Counted from the first letter of the stretch, positions 46,539 to 57,054 are shown. The stretch is 64,000 bases of DNA from Rivularia sp. MS3 (GCA_019192545.1 JAHCMI010000030.1:29020-93019), one strand, 5' to 3'. Notes: generated by a model from the sequence alone, not told the origin. Made by a program: numbers and translations.

Positions 46539-46583
46539 GCAGTTAACAGTTAACAGTTAACAGTTACCAGTGAGCAGTTAACA
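46536..46583. repeat. Heptameric repeat (AGTTAAC) at the stop of cyclase copy 2
   Basis: About six units of the agttaac/gtgagca type. The TGA stop of the cyclase gene is its first unit. It is the same family as the hisG 3' repeat; pyrimidine-rich sequence (ctcttccccctctcccccctc) follows. Confidence 0.85.
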
Positions 46584-46648
46584 GTTTTCAATTACTTCTA
46601 CCTCCTCTTCCCCCTCTCCCCCCTCTTATCACTGCTCGCTGCTCACTG

Positions 46649-47230
46649 TTAACTGACTCGTACCCACAAAGCTAATCCCCCACCTTTTCCTCGTGCGGCA
46701 ATGTAGTTATCTGCTATCAAAAAGTAGGTAAAAAATGCTTGCTGTTTTAAAGTTTGTTGATAAAAGCTTTTTTCTCTATCTTCCCCACCACGAATATAAC
46801 CTTGGTATAATTTTAATCCAGATAAAGATAATTGCATTTTAGTAAAATCAAATGCAAGTATATTTTTCTTTGACCAAAACTGTACCGGGCCTGATAAAAC
46901 TATTTTTAATAAACCAAATTGGACGGAATTTTCAACGTTACCCTTCTCCGAACCATCCTCGGATTTACTGTAGGAAAGTTGAATCTTAACCAGTTTTGGA
47001 AGAAATTTACCCGCTCCTAAAACAACTCCCGCACGCTGCCGAGTCTTTTTAGTTCCAGTAATAAAACCTAATCTCCAGTTACCGATTAGCTGCGAATAAT
47101 TGTAAGAGGTTTTCGTTTGTTTTGCGGCTTTTTCTGCTGCAATTAAGGCTTTTACTACTTCTTCAGATGCCGGAGGTTTCGCTAATTTATTTTGTAAAAA
47201 ATCCGCAGCTTTCTCGATAGGGGTATGCAT
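46649..47230 (-). CDS. Conserved protein, possibly PAP/fibrillin-like
   Basis: A 193-residue soluble protein. It contains LIGNWRLGFITGT near residue 48, a run of beta-strands (VKIQLSY, VQFGLLKIVLSGPVQF, ILAFDFTKMQLSLSG) and ends YIAARGKGGGLALWVRV. The NWRL start of a beta-barrel and the closing ARG-GG-LALWVR recall plastid-lipid-associated (fibrillin/PAP) proteins, which bind lipophilic molecules at thylakoids. The match is by eye and moderate; no signal peptide. It is convergent with the cyclase pair. The ATG at 47230 is the natural start. Confidence 0.65.
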   Translation of the reverse strand: MHTPIEKAADFLQNKLAKPPASEEVVKALIAAEKAAKQTKTSYNYSQLIGNWRLGFITGTKKTRQRAGVVLGAGKFLPKLVKIQLSYSKSEDGSEKGNVENSVQFGLLKIVLSGPVQFWSKKNILAFDFTKMQLSLSGLKLYQGYIRGGEDREKSFYQQTLKQQAFFTYFLIADNYIAARGKGGGLALWVRVS

Positions 47231-48476
47231 AATCTTATATATCGTAGCTTGAAAAAGTCTTATTTATGCTCAAGATTAATCTTACGCTAAATTAGCTTGA
47301 TAATTAAAAGTTCCCTATTTATGGAGATTCAAGAGGCATACTATAACGAAAAAAATACATTCGTATTTCTATTTGACAGCCTTGCTATTTTTAATTGCAA
47401 TCGAATGCAAAATGATTTCACTCTACCCTGTTGCTACTCTTGCCTTCTTTTACTGAGCTTTTCTGAATTGTATTTTTCTTAACTAAAAAAAACTGTATTT
47501 GCTAAAAATCTCCCATAATACCCTTCGCTTTTTAGCTCGGTAAGACTCCGAAAAGATTCACATAATCTTATATTATTGTTATATAGTATACATAGCGCCG
47601 GGTTATCAAATGGCTATAAGTCCATTTATTGCTTAAAGTCATATTTTCTTTTGAGACATATTAATTTTGTTTGAAATTAATTTATTTACCGAAGAAATAA
47701 AGCTTAGCATTACATCTTACTTTTATACTAAGAATTTTTAAGTTTTCAGATTTAAAGTTAGCTTGATAACAACGGAAACATAAGTTTTACAGGCTCTAAA
47801 TGCTTGTAAATAAGAGTAAAGTAGTAACTATTATTACAATGTTAAGCCAAATATAGATAAGTATAAATTTTATGTAAAGTTATGGTTTTTCAGTCTTTTT
47901 ATGGTTGTAAAATGTTATGCTACTGTTTGTAAAGACAGACACTAGGTAAAAACTAGTAGATAATCGATGAAAACCACGTAGGATTTAGAAGGGTATCGCT
48001 GTATTGTTTTCAGGTTTGAGTCGATTAATGAGTTAATAACTTTGAGTTGTGACTCATCTGCTTTTATTTTTCTTATTTGTCATCTACCAGAATTTAGGAA
48101 CAATTTTTTTGCATTTTTCTGTAAGGTTAATTAGTTAGGTAGTCTGCTAGTATCGCAATTGTGAATAATCAGTTGAGCTCATCCATTGACATCTTGGATC
48201 GAGTGGTATCGGGGTTTATTATTTACAATTGATTAAAGAAAAGTGTGAAAAATAAAACTAACGGGAACGAGAATAAAAATTTGCAATTTTAAAGCTTGAT
48301 TGAGATAGTTCGCCGGGTATTTTAATCAGTTAGAATCTGCTTGTGCGAATTTCATTAAATGCTGTCGCAATCAAAAATGCCGTTTGATTGAATTTGTATT
48401 GCTATACATTTTCTATCTACAACGGCTGAATTTATGCTGTAGATTCTAAAAATCGTCGCTATTTATATATTGTTTT
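47231..48476. other. Long gene-free, AT-rich region upstream of the exopolysaccharide cluster
   Basis: 1246 bp without a supported gene; the small open frame at 47297-47482 has no coding character. I see no tandem repeat. An NtcA-like or other defined operator could not be confirmed. A long untranslated leader or a small RNA of the polysaccharide operon may be here. Confidence 0.55.
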
Positions 48477-50717
48477 GTGGTAATGACAATGGAAACTTTA
48501 AGCACTATTGAAGAAATAGATATTCAAAAATATTTACAGGTTATTAAACGTCGCTGGTTGCCTGCTTGTGGGGTTTTTGGGCTGACGGTAACGGGAGCTA
48601 CACTGTATGCAATGTCCCTCACACCTACCTATAGGGCAGAGGGAAGTTTGATGATTAAAAGTAATCGAACTTCTTCTTTGACGGGACTTTCAGAAGATTT
48701 AGGAAGATTGGAAGCTTTAACTCAAAATAATAATCCTTTAGATACGCAAACACGAATAGTTACTTCAAATCCCGTAATTCAAGAAACAATTAAAGAGCTA
48801 AATCTTAGAGATGATGAAGGTAAACTGATACCAATTTCGAGTTTAGTCAACGGATTAAATGTAGAAGGAATTAAGGGTAGTGATGTTTTATTAATTTCCT
48901 ATAGCGATCCAAATCCAGTCAAAGCGGCAAAAATCGTTAATACAGTCATTGAAAATTATATTCAGCAAAACGTTACCGCTAACCAAAAAGAAGCTCAAAC
49001 CGCACGGGCATTTCTTACACAACAACTACCAAATGCTGAGTCATTAGTAAGAAAAGCAGAATTTGAACTGCGACGATTCAAGGAAAAGCATCAAATCATT
49101 GCTTTGCAAGAAGAGGCTAGTGCATCGGTAGAGACAATTACTAAGTTAGAAGACAGAATTTCTCAAATTCAAGCTCAACTAGCTCATGTCAATGCCCGTC
49201 TAAAAAATCTACAGGCTCAAGCCGGAGTCGAATCGCAAAAAGCTGTGATATCGGCTGATTTGAGTCAAAGACAGGATATACAAAAACTATTAAGTCAGCT
49301 TCAAGAAACAGAAAGTCAACTAGCGCTCGAACGAACTCGTTTTCAACCTGGACATCCTGTCATAGATTCTTTGAAAGAAAAAGTTGCCACTCTTAGAAAT
49401 CTCCTGCAAGAAAGAACAAATGAAATCTCAGGAAATCAACAGCAAATTCAGCAAGGTAATTTACAGCTAGGAGAATTACGAAGAAGTTTAATTGCAGAAA
49501 TTACCAGCGCCCAAGCCGAGCGTGATGGCTTGCGCCAGCAAATTGCTACGCTTACAAATAAGTATTACGCATACAAAAAACGAGCCGATTTGCTACCGAA
49601 ACTAGAACAGGAGCAACGCGAATTAGAGCGCAAGCTAAAAGCTGCACAATCAACCTATCAAACATTGCTGACTAAAGATAGGGAAATTAATGTAGTTGAA
49701 AATCAGAAGATTCCCAATGCTCGTATCATTTCCGCAGCTTTAGTTCCCGATTCTCCCGAGGGACCTCGTAAAACTCTGTTTCTTATCGGTGGAGGTGCTG
49801 CGGGTATATTGCTAGGGATAATCACCGGCTTCGGTTTAGACTTAATAGACCGTTCGGTTAAGACTGTTAAAGAAGCTAGAGAAGTGATGAAATATACACT
49901 TCTCGGAGTAATTCCGGCGATGGGCAAACATCATAAACATAATTCTTCGATTGCCGGAGTTAATAGGACTCTACCGCGACTAATTGAGAGAGATATTCCT
50001 TTTTTCCCTATAGGAAATGCCTATCAAATTTTACAGGCTAACTTAAAATTTCTCTGCTCTGATACCCAGTTGAGAAGTATTGTGGTTACAAGTTCCGTTG
50101 CTAAAGAAGGAAAATCGGAAGTTGCTGCAAACTTAGCGATCGCGATGGCAAGTGTAGGGCGAAAGGTGTTGTTAGTTGATGCAGACATGCGTCATCCGAT
50201 TCAGCATCACACCTGGGGACTAACTAATGCAGTGGGCTTGAGTCATGTAATTGTTGACCATTTAAAAATTGATGCTGCGGTACAAGAAGTAGCACCTAAT
50301 TTAAACATTCTTTGTTCTGGCGTTTTACCTCCGAATCCTATGGCTTTACTGGATTCTCAAAGGATGGCAACCTTAGTCAAACAGTTTACTCATGAATATG
50401 ATTTCGTAATTTTTGATACTCCTGCTGTGGTAGGTACGGCGGATGCAGCAATATTAAGTGGCCTCACAGACGGTATCTTGCTAGTAGTACGCCCTGGTGT
50501 TTTGGAACTAGACAGTGCAAATGCAGCAAAAGATTATTTAAATCAATCAAATCAGAAGGTTTTAGGAATAGTTATTAATGGTGTGGATATAAAAAGCGAG
50601 CCGAAGAGCTATTTGTATTACACCAAGGAAGACATTGACTCAGTTACGAGCGTGAATGAATTTTCACCAATCAAAGAGAATATATCCAAGAATATCAAGA
50701 AGAAGGAAATTCATTGA
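48477..50717 (+). CDS. Polysaccharide co-polymerase / tyrosine-kinase-like protein (Wzz-Wzc type)
   Basis: The 746-residue inner-membrane protein has an N-terminal Wzz domain (about 15-110) with a first helix at ~32-50. A long periplasmic coiled coil (~180-410) and a second helix (~432-452) follow. The cytoplasmic BY-kinase-type ATPase (~515-720) has Walker A VAKEGKSEVAANLA (near 545), the second Walker motif LLVDADMRHP and FDTPAVVGTADA. It would set chain length and drive export with Wzx/Wzy. The C-terminus has only a small Tyr cluster (SYLYYT) instead of the Tyr-rich tail of Wzc. Candidate starts are GTG 48477, ATG 48483 and ATG 48489. First gene of the cluster. Confidence 0.92.
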   Translation: MVMTMETLSTIEEIDIQKYLQVIKRRWLPACGVFGLTVTGATLYAMSLTPTYRAEGSLMIKSNRTSSLTGLSEDLGRLEALTQNNNPLDTQTRIVTSNPVIQETIKELNLRDDEGKLIPISSLVNGLNVEGIKGSDVLLISYSDPNPVKAAKIVNTVIENYIQQNVTANQKEAQTARAFLTQQLPNAESLVRKAEFELRRFKEKHQIIALQEEASASVETITKLEDRISQIQAQLAHVNARLKNLQAQAGVESQKAVISADLSQRQDIQKLLSQLQETESQLALERTRFQPGHPVIDSLKEKVATLRNLLQERTNEISGNQQQIQQGNLQLGELRRSLIAEITSAQAERDGLRQQIATLTNKYYAYKKRADLLPKLEQEQRELERKLKAAQSTYQTLLTKDREINVVENQKIPNARIISAALVPDSPEGPRKTLFLIGGGAAGILLGIITGFGLDLIDRSVKTVKEAREVMKYTLLGVIPAMGKHHKHNSSIAGVNRTLPRLIERDIPFFPIGNAYQILQANLKFLCSDTQLRSIVVTSSVAKEGKSEVAANLAIAMASVGRKVLLVDADMRHPIQHHTWGLTNAVGLSHVIVDHLKIDAAVQEVAPNLNILCSGVLPPNPMALLDSQRMATLVKQFTHEYDFVIFDTPAVVGTADAAILSGLTDGILLVVRPGVLELDSANAAKDYLNQSNQKVLGIVINGVDIKSEPKSYLYYTKEDIDSVTSVNEFSPIKENISKNIKKKEIH

Positions 50718-50740
50718 ACTAAAAACTAAAAACTAAAAAC

Positions 50741-51673
50741 ATGAAGACAACTTGTTTAATTAATAATTACAACTATGCCAATTTTCTGCCAGAAGCGGTT
50801 AATAGTGCTTTAAATCAAAGCATTCAGTTTGACGAAATAATTATTGTTGATGATGCATCTACAGACAATTCGGCAGAAGTGATTGCCAAGCTAGCTGAAA
50901 ATGCAAAGGTTAAATATGTCTTGAAACCGCAAAATCAAGGTCAATTATCTTCATTTAACGAAGGTTTTTTAGCTGCCACTGGAGATTTGATTTTTTTCCT
51001 CGATGCGGATGACATGTACGAAGGAGAATACCTAGAAAATGCACTGAAGTTTTATCAGCGCTACCGAGAATGCGATTTTTTGTTTTGCGCTTATCAAAAG
51101 TTTGGAGTTGCTCAAGGGGTATATAAAGAATACGAATTTGATACAGATTTGGGTTATTCCCAAATCAAAGCTTTATGTGTAGGGGAATGGATTGGCTCTA
51201 TCACTTCTACACTGTCAATGCGTAAAGAAATCTTAGAGAAAATTTTACCGATTCCGCATACAGAAGATTGGCGAGTTAGAGCAGATGATTGTTTGATATG
51301 GGGTGCTTCTTTGGTAGGGGCTAAAAAGTTTTATATGTCTGTACCGTCGATTATGTATAGGATACATAAAAATAATAATTTCTACAATGATAAATCTTTA
51401 GATATAGATATTAGTTTTGAATATAAAAGATTATTAAAACGTTCTGCAATGTTTAATTACATCATGCAGAAAAATACTATTAGCTTACCGCTGTTTTTGG
51501 CATATACATCGCTGCAAGAGTTAAAAACTATTCCTTGTCCGACAAAGAAAGATTTTGCAATATATCTGAAAATTATATTTTTATTAGAGAGAAACTTCTA
51601 TTGGAAATTTAAAGGAATATTTCTTCTATTTATTTACTTCTGCAAATTATTGATAGCCAGAAAACTATCCTGA
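50741..51673 (+). CDS. Family 2 glycosyltransferase
   Basis: A 310-residue GT-A-fold enzyme. The N-terminus CLINNYNYANFLPEAVNSALNQ and the nucleotide-binding IIVDDASTDNS are typical, and the metal-binding DxD region is FLDADDMYEGEY (near 90). A C-terminal hydrophobic stretch (~285-305) may anchor it to the membrane. It would transfer a sugar from a nucleotide-sugar onto the lipid-linked repeat unit. It starts 23 bp after the Wzc-like gene; donor and acceptor are unknown. Confidence 0.9.
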   Translation: MKTTCLINNYNYANFLPEAVNSALNQSIQFDEIIIVDDASTDNSAEVIAKLAENAKVKYVLKPQNQGQLSSFNEGFLAATGDLIFFLDADDMYEGEYLENALKFYQRYRECDFLFCAYQKFGVAQGVYKEYEFDTDLGYSQIKALCVGEWIGSITSTLSMRKEILEKILPIPHTEDWRVRADDCLIWGASLVGAKKFYMSVPSIMYRIHKNNNFYNDKSLDIDISFEYKRLLKRSAMFNYIMQKNTISLPLFLAYTSLQELKTIPCPTKKDFAIYLKIIFLLERNFYWKFKGIFLLFIYFCKLLIARKLS

Positions 51674-51719
51674 CTCTTACGTTATAACTGTTCACTGCTA
51701 ACTCTTCCCTATTCCCACA

Positions 51720-53045
51720 ATGCTGAGAAAATTAAAAATTCAAAATCTATCGCAATTTAAATCTCATACAAAACTACGTAAAGTCATCAGCAATACGGGA
51801 TGGTTATTCGCCGACAGAATTTTGCGTATGGGCGCGGGTTTGCTGGTTGGGGTTTGGGTAGCTCGTTACTTAGGAGCCGAACAATACGGATTGTTTAATT
51901 ATGCTTTAGCTTTTGTCAGTTTATTTTCACCAATTTTTACATTGGGTTTAGATGATGTAGTGGTGCGTCAGCTTGTTAAAGAATCATCTAATAAAACGGA
52001 GATATTAGGAACTACCTTTGGTTTAAGACTCATAGGTGGAATAGTTTCGGTTTTATTAGCGGTAGGTAGTTTATTTGTCTTAAAAGAACAAAATATACTA
52101 ACAATTTGGCTAGTAATTATATTAGCCATGACTGGAATATTCCGAACAGCCGACACCATTGAATTGTGGTTTCAGTCTCAGGTGCAGTCTAAATATACGG
52201 TAATTGCTAAAAATATCGCTTATTTAATCAGTACTTTTATAAAAGTAGGATTAATTTTAATTAAAGCACCACTGTTAGCATTTGCTTGGGCAACTTTAGC
52301 AGAAATTGTTATAGGTGCCATTGGTTTATTTGCGATTTATCAAGTTAAAGGTTTTTCTCAATTATGGAACTGGAGATGGAGTTTTACAACAGCGAAAAGG
52401 CTGCTTAAGGAAAGTTTTCCCTTGATTTTTTCAGGATTTGCAATTCTGATTTTTATGAAAATTGACCAGATAATGCTGGGTGAAATGAAAGGCAATAATG
52501 AAGTTGGTATTTATTCGGCAGCAGTAAGAATTTCCGAACTGTGGTATTTTATTCCGACTGCAATTGTTTCTTCTGTTTCTCCTTCAATTTATGCGGCTAA
52601 AGAAGAATCCGAACATCATTATTATAAACGCATAGGGCAACTGCTCCGCCTACTTACATATATTTCTTTAGCAATTGCGATTCCCATGACATTCCTTTCA
52701 AAACATATCGTTTCCATCATGTTTGGCAGCGGTTATCTAGAAGCTTCCACAATCTTAGCCGTGCATATTTGGGCTTCTTTGTTCGTATTTATGGGTGTAG
52801 CAACTTTACCGTGGTTTATTGCAGAAGGACTCAACCATATTTCTTTGGGCAAAACTTTATTAGGAGCAGTTTTAAATATCATACTCAACTATTTTCTCAT
52901 ACCTAAATACAGCGGACTTGGAGCGGCGATCGCCACAATTTCATCTCAAGCGGCAGCAGCTTTTTTCAGCAATGCTGTTGATAAAAGAACGCGAAAATTA
53001 TTTCAAGTTCAGTTACAGTCTTTTATTCCATTTTATAAATATTGA
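51720..53045 (+). CDS. Polysaccharide repeat-unit flippase (Wzx-type, PST family)
   Basis: A 441-residue integral membrane protein with about 12 helices. N-terminal NTGWLFADRILRMGAGLLVGVWVARYLGAEQYGLFNYALAF is the characteristic start of PST/MATE-like O-unit flippases, which turn lipid-linked oligosaccharides to the outer face. It lies between glycosyltransferase genes, as expected. The ATG at 51720 is the start. Confidence 0.92.
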   Translation: MLRKLKIQNLSQFKSHTKLRKVISNTGWLFADRILRMGAGLLVGVWVARYLGAEQYGLFNYALAFVSLFSPIFTLGLDDVVVRQLVKESSNKTEILGTTFGLRLIGGIVSVLLAVGSLFVLKEQNILTIWLVIILAMTGIFRTADTIELWFQSQVQSKYTVIAKNIAYLISTFIKVGLILIKAPLLAFAWATLAEIVIGAIGLFAIYQVKGFSQLWNWRWSFTTAKRLLKESFPLIFSGFAILIFMKIDQIMLGEMKGNNEVGIYSAAVRISELWYFIPTAIVSSVSPSIYAAKEESEHHYYKRIGQLLRLLTYISLAIAIPMTFLSKHIVSIMFGSGYLEASTILAVHIWASLFVFMGVATLPWFIAEGLNHISLGKTLLGAVLNIILNYFLIPKYSGLGAAIATISSQAAAAFFSNAVDKRTRKLFQVQLQSFIPFYKY

Positions 53046-53208
53046 TTATTTAATTGATTATTTAATTGATTATTTATAAGTTTGCATATTTTAACAAACA
53101 AAATGTATTTATCATGCTCGAATTCAATAAACATCAATGTTTAAATATACAAGTATGAAACTAAGTATTAATTAATAGTGAAATATCAACGATTTGGATA
53201 AAAATAAA

Positions 53209-54150
53209 ATGAGTACGCAGCTAGAAACACCAATTACCTTTATTATCTTTAAACGTCCGGATACTACCAAAAAAGTATTTGATGTGATTCGTCAGGTAAA
53301 ACCCAAAAAGCTATTAGTGGTAGCTGATGGAGCAAGAAGCAACCGCGAAGGAGAAGCTGAAAAATGTGCAGAAACAAGAGCAATTATAGATCAAGTTGAC
53401 TGGGATTGTGAAATACTTAAAAATTACTCTGATACAAATTTAGGATGCGCGAAAAGAGTTTCTAGCGGCTTAGATTGGGCTTTTAACAATGTCGAAGAAT
53501 CAATAATTCTGGAAGATGATTGTATTCCCCATCCAACATTTTTTAGATTTTGCGAAGAATTGCTAGAAAAGTACAGATACGATTGTAGGATAACTTCAAT
53601 TGCAGCTCAAAATGCCCAACTCGGTAGAAAACGTACCGATTACAGTTATTACTTTTCAGCTTATAGTCATTGTTGGGGATGGGCAAGTTGGCGACGTGCT
53701 TGGCAACACTATGACTTGTATATCAAATTGTGGCAAGAAGTAAAACAATCAAATATTTTACACGATATTCTTATCGATTCTAAGTCAGTAAATTACTGGC
53801 GAAATATATTCGATTCTATTTACGATAACCCCACCGGCATTACCTGGGATTATCAATGGACATTTGCTTGTTGGATGCAAGGAGGATTAAATATTATTCC
53901 TAACGTCAATTTAGTTAGCAATGTTGGTGTTGGTGCGGATGCTACAAACTTTAATACTTCCGAGGAATTTTCTTTTATCAATCTTCCCACGGAAGAAATG
54001 CAATTTCCCCTGAAGCATCCACCGTATACAGTACGTCACTTGGAAGCAGATAAATTTATTCAAGATACCGTCTATCGTGCAACTAAATTAGACATTTTTA
54101 AACAGAATCTCAAAAAAATGCTTCAAGAGAAGAAATTAATTGCCCGTTAA
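53209..54150 (+). CDS. Glycosyltransferase-like protein, GT-A fold
   Basis: About 313 residues from ATG 53209 (a TTG 15 bases upstream would add five). TPITFIIFKRPDTTKKVFDVI opens a GT-A fold. The acidic metal site is SIILEDDCIPHPTFFRFCEELL, and the FSAYSHCWGWASWRRAWQHYD block is conserved in a group of GT2-related proteins in polysaccharide clusters. Predicted to add a sugar in the cytoplasm; specificity unknown. Confidence 0.82.
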   Translation: MSTQLETPITFIIFKRPDTTKKVFDVIRQVKPKKLLVVADGARSNREGEAEKCAETRAIIDQVDWDCEILKNYSDTNLGCAKRVSSGLDWAFNNVEESIILEDDCIPHPTFFRFCEELLEKYRYDCRITSIAAQNAQLGRKRTDYSYYFSAYSHCWGWASWRRAWQHYDLYIKLWQEVKQSNILHDILIDSKSVNYWRNIFDSIYDNPTGITWDYQWTFACWMQGGLNIIPNVNLVSNVGVGADATNFNTSEEFSFINLPTEEMQFPLKHPPYTVRHLEADKFIQDTVYRATKLDIFKQNLKKMLQEKKLIAR

Positions 54151-54203
54151 TTCAAGTTTATACACTAATTACAGCACTTTGAAATTAAATTAAGTCTTCT
54201 TGT

Positions 54204-54235
54204 GGTACGGGCATTCCTGCCCGCCAAAATGTACC
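54204..54235. repeat. Nested palindrome (GGTAC GGGC / GCCC GTACC)
   Basis: ggtac-gggc-attcct-gccc-...-gtacc forms a hairpin just before the polymerase gene. The core resembles dispersed cyanobacterial repeats containing gggcattcctgccc. Confidence 0.65.
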
Positions 54236-54297
54236 TTACCTTCCCCCAAATATGCTATCTCTCTACTTTCTTGTATCTCAACTTTCCCGAGGTAAAA

Positions 54298-55539
54298 ATG
54301 AATCTTCACCGCACTGAAAAATTAGCAACTATTATTTTAATACTAATTACCGTAGGTGCTGCTTCTATCAAACCCGCTCAAGAAATTTCACCAAATCCCC
54401 TCGGAGGTGCTGCGGTAGATAAATTATTAAATGCTTTGTCGTATTTAATTTTATCTGGGTTAATTGCTTACTATTGGAAAGGTTTTCTTTATGTTAGTTC
54501 CAAAGGTATATTCCAACTACTATTATTAATACTAATTTTATTTTCTGTTTTATGGTCGGTAGATATAGGTTCAAGTTTAACTTTTATCCGAGGTTTGCTG
54601 AGAATCTATTTGCTTGCAGTTTACTTGGCCATGCGTTATACATTCAAAGAACAAATAAGATTTATCGCTTTAGGTTTAGGAATAACAACAGTTTTATCAA
54701 TAGTTTTTCCCTTAATTCCCAGCTTTGGAGGAATTCATACAGCACCAGAATTAGCTGGCATGTGGAGTGGAATTTTCGGTCATAAAAATGAATTGGGATA
54801 TATGATGGCTTGGAGCGCTGGAGTATTTTTACATTTAGCTTTAAGCGAATCAAAACATCGTTGGCTCAGGCTAACAATTTTTGGAATGGCTATTTGTTTA
54901 ATTATTCTTTCACGCTCTACAACTTCTTTAATGATTGTGTTAACGATGATAGCGTTACTACCTTTATATAAACTTAGTACAAACAACAATTATAAATTAC
55001 AAATAATCACGATTAGTTTTGTTTTAATACTATTAGTTAGCGGTTCGATCTTAATTTTTGGAAATGCCGAATCTATCGTCGGAGCATCTGGAAAAGACCT
55101 GACTTTTAGCGGGCGTACCGATTTATGGGAGCCTCTATTCAATCAAATATTAGAAAGACCTTTATTTGGTTACGGATATGCTGCCTTTTGGAATAGTCCC
55201 TTTGCTTCTAATATTCGATTGACTCATGAATGGGCAAGTAATTCTCATAATGGTTTTTTCGAGATAATACTTGATATTGGCATTGTTGGCTTTTGCGTTT
55301 TTGCAATTGGGTTTATTCGCTTTATAACTATGGCGCTTACCTTGGTTGTGTCGATAGCGAAAAAACCAGAAGATTATCTACCAATGCAGATGCTCGCTTT
55401 ATTTATCATCTTAAATATTTCGGAAGCAAGATTATTAACTCCTAGCTGGAATTGGTTCATGTATTTAACCACTTCTCTAACTTTAACAATGGAATATCGC
55501 AGAATGAGAAAAAAAGCATCTTTGGATTTAGCTTACTAA
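54298..55539 (+). CDS. O-antigen ligase/polymerase-like protein (Wzy-type)
   Basis: A 413-residue polytopic membrane protein with about ten helices. The long periplasmic loop typical of the Wzy/WaaL superfamily includes SGRTDLWEPLFNQILERPLFGYGYAAFW and an EWASNSHNGFFEI block containing the conserved His. ATG 54298 preceded by GAGG is the best start; an upstream ATG in frame (54202) would add a hydrophobic-free 32-residue tail across a palindrome. It polymerises lipid-linked repeat units after flipping by Wzx. Confidence 0.87.
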   Translation: MNLHRTEKLATIILILITVGAASIKPAQEISPNPLGGAAVDKLLNALSYLILSGLIAYYWKGFLYVSSKGIFQLLLLILILFSVLWSVDIGSSLTFIRGLLRIYLLAVYLAMRYTFKEQIRFIALGLGITTVLSIVFPLIPSFGGIHTAPELAGMWSGIFGHKNELGYMMAWSAGVFLHLALSESKHRWLRLTIFGMAICLIILSRSTTSLMIVLTMIALLPLYKLSTNNNYKLQIITISFVLILLVSGSILIFGNAESIVGASGKDLTFSGRTDLWEPLFNQILERPLFGYGYAAFWNSPFASNIRLTHEWASNSHNGFFEIILDIGIVGFCVFAIGFIRFITMALTLVVSIAKKPEDYLPMQMLALFIILNISEARLLTPSWNWFMYLTTSLTLTMEYRRMRKKASLDLAY

Positions 55540-55550
55540 AGCACTCTTTT

Positions 55551-55620
55551 GTAGGGTGTGTTAGATGCACGGATATTTGTCTGTTAACACGAACAGTTTT
55601 AATACATCATCTAACGCACC
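55551..55620. repeat. Palindromic repeat (GTAGGGTGTGTTAGATG...CATCTAACGCACC)
   Basis: gtagggtgtgttagatg at 55551-55567 pairs with catctaacgcacc at 55608-55620. It is the GTAGGGTGCGTTA family, in the gap between the polymerase and the next glycosyltransferase. Confidence 0.8.
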
Positions 55621-55671
55621 ATGAGGTTAAAGCGAACATAAGAAATATTCTAAAACAAGAAAACAAAATCA

Positions 55672-56988
55672 ATGAAAGTTTTACATTTAAGTACTCATGA
55701 TACAAGTGGTGGAGCGGCTCGGGCTGCATATCGCCTGCATAAAGGTTTACAAGAAATCGGACTCGATTCACAAATGTTAGTTCAGGAAAAATCAAGTAGC
55801 GATAAAACAGTAATTGCTCCAAAAATTAGGTTATCTCAAGGTATAGCCAAAACAAAACTTACTTTTGAAACTTTGCCATTAAAATTTTATCGACAAAGAA
55901 GTAAAGGTACATTTTTTAGCCAATGGTTACCGGATAGAGTTGTTTCTCAAGTCGCTAATATTAAACCAGATATTATTAATTTGCATTGGATTAGTGGCGC
56001 TTTTATGCAGATAGAATCCATTGCAAAATTCAAACAACCTTTAGTATGGACGCTTCACGATATGTGGGTATTTACCGGAGGTTGTCATGTTGCTAAAGAT
56101 TGCCAGCGCTACACTCAATCTTGCGGTGCTTGCCCTCAACTTAATAGTAATAATAACTGGGATTTATCTCGCTGGGTACACAAGCGTAAAACCAAAGCTT
56201 GGCAAAGTTTAGTTAACTCAAATAATTTAACTTTGGTAGCTCCTAGTAACTGGATAGCTGAATGTGCCAAATCTAGTTCGTTATTTAAAAATTCACGAGT
56301 AGAAGTTATCCCTCATGGATTAAATACGCAAAAATATCGCCCTATTAAACAAACAATAGCCCGCGAAATTCTAGGCTTACCGCAAAATAAAAAATTGATA
56401 TTATTTGGAGCCATAGAAGCAACTAGCGATAGAAATAAAGGTTTCCATTTATTACAACCAGCCTTGCAGCAATTAAGTCAATCTGGCACGAATCATAACA
56501 CCGAGGTAGTTATTTTTGGAGCTTCCCAACCGGAAAATCCTCCAGAGCTAGGATTCAAAACTCATTACTTAGGACATTTATACGATGACACCTCTTTAGC
56601 TACCGTTTATTCGGCTGCCGATGTCATGCTTGTACCTTCTTTGCAAGAGTCTTTCGGACAAACTGCTTCCGAATCTTTAGCTTGTGGAACTCCGGTAGTA
56701 GCATTTAATGCCACTGGTTTAAAAGATATTATTTCCCATCAAGAATGTGGTTATTTAGCGCAGCCTTATAACGTTGATGATTTTGCTCGGGGAATCACTT
56801 GGGTTTTAGAAAATACCCAAAGACACGAAAAACTATCTTTTTATGCCAGAGAAAAAGCAGCAAGAGAATTTAGCCTTGAGTTACAAGCAAAACGTTATTC
56901 TACCTTATTTGAACAGATAATTTACGAAACTAATAAATCACAAAATAACTCTCCAAATAACAATAAAAAACCATATATAGCGGTTTAA
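55672..56988 (+). CDS. Family 4-type glycosyltransferase (WcaC-like)
   Basis: A 438-residue GT-B enzyme. The N-terminus MKVLHLSTHDTSGGAARAAYRLHKGL carries the Gly-rich acceptor loop. PDIINLHWISGAF and WTLHDMWVFTGGCH follow, with a Cys-rich stretch (CHVAKDCQRYTQSCGACP) seen in this subfamily. The donor-binding block is ADVMLVPSLQESFGQTASESLACGTPVVAFNATG. Retaining sugar transfer onto the growing repeat unit is expected. Confidence 0.9.
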   Translation: MKVLHLSTHDTSGGAARAAYRLHKGLQEIGLDSQMLVQEKSSSDKTVIAPKIRLSQGIAKTKLTFETLPLKFYRQRSKGTFFSQWLPDRVVSQVANIKPDIINLHWISGAFMQIESIAKFKQPLVWTLHDMWVFTGGCHVAKDCQRYTQSCGACPQLNSNNNWDLSRWVHKRKTKAWQSLVNSNNLTLVAPSNWIAECAKSSSLFKNSRVEVIPHGLNTQKYRPIKQTIAREILGLPQNKKLILFGAIEATSDRNKGFHLLQPALQQLSQSGTNHNTEVVIFGASQPENPPELGFKTHYLGHLYDDTSLATVYSAADVMLVPSLQESFGQTASESLACGTPVVAFNATGLKDIISHQECGYLAQPYNVDDFARGITWVLENTQRHEKLSFYAREKAAREFSLELQAKRYSTLFEQIIYETNKSQNNSPNNNKKPYIAV

Positions 56989-57054
56989 AATAATTATTTT
57001 CACTATTACTAATTACCCATTATCAATTACCAAGAGCGTGAGGATTAAACTCAA

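Noticed and set aside
47297..47482. 61-codon open frame in the long intergenic region
   Set aside because: No ribosome-binding site, no recognisable domain and a composition like the surrounding AT-rich DNA.
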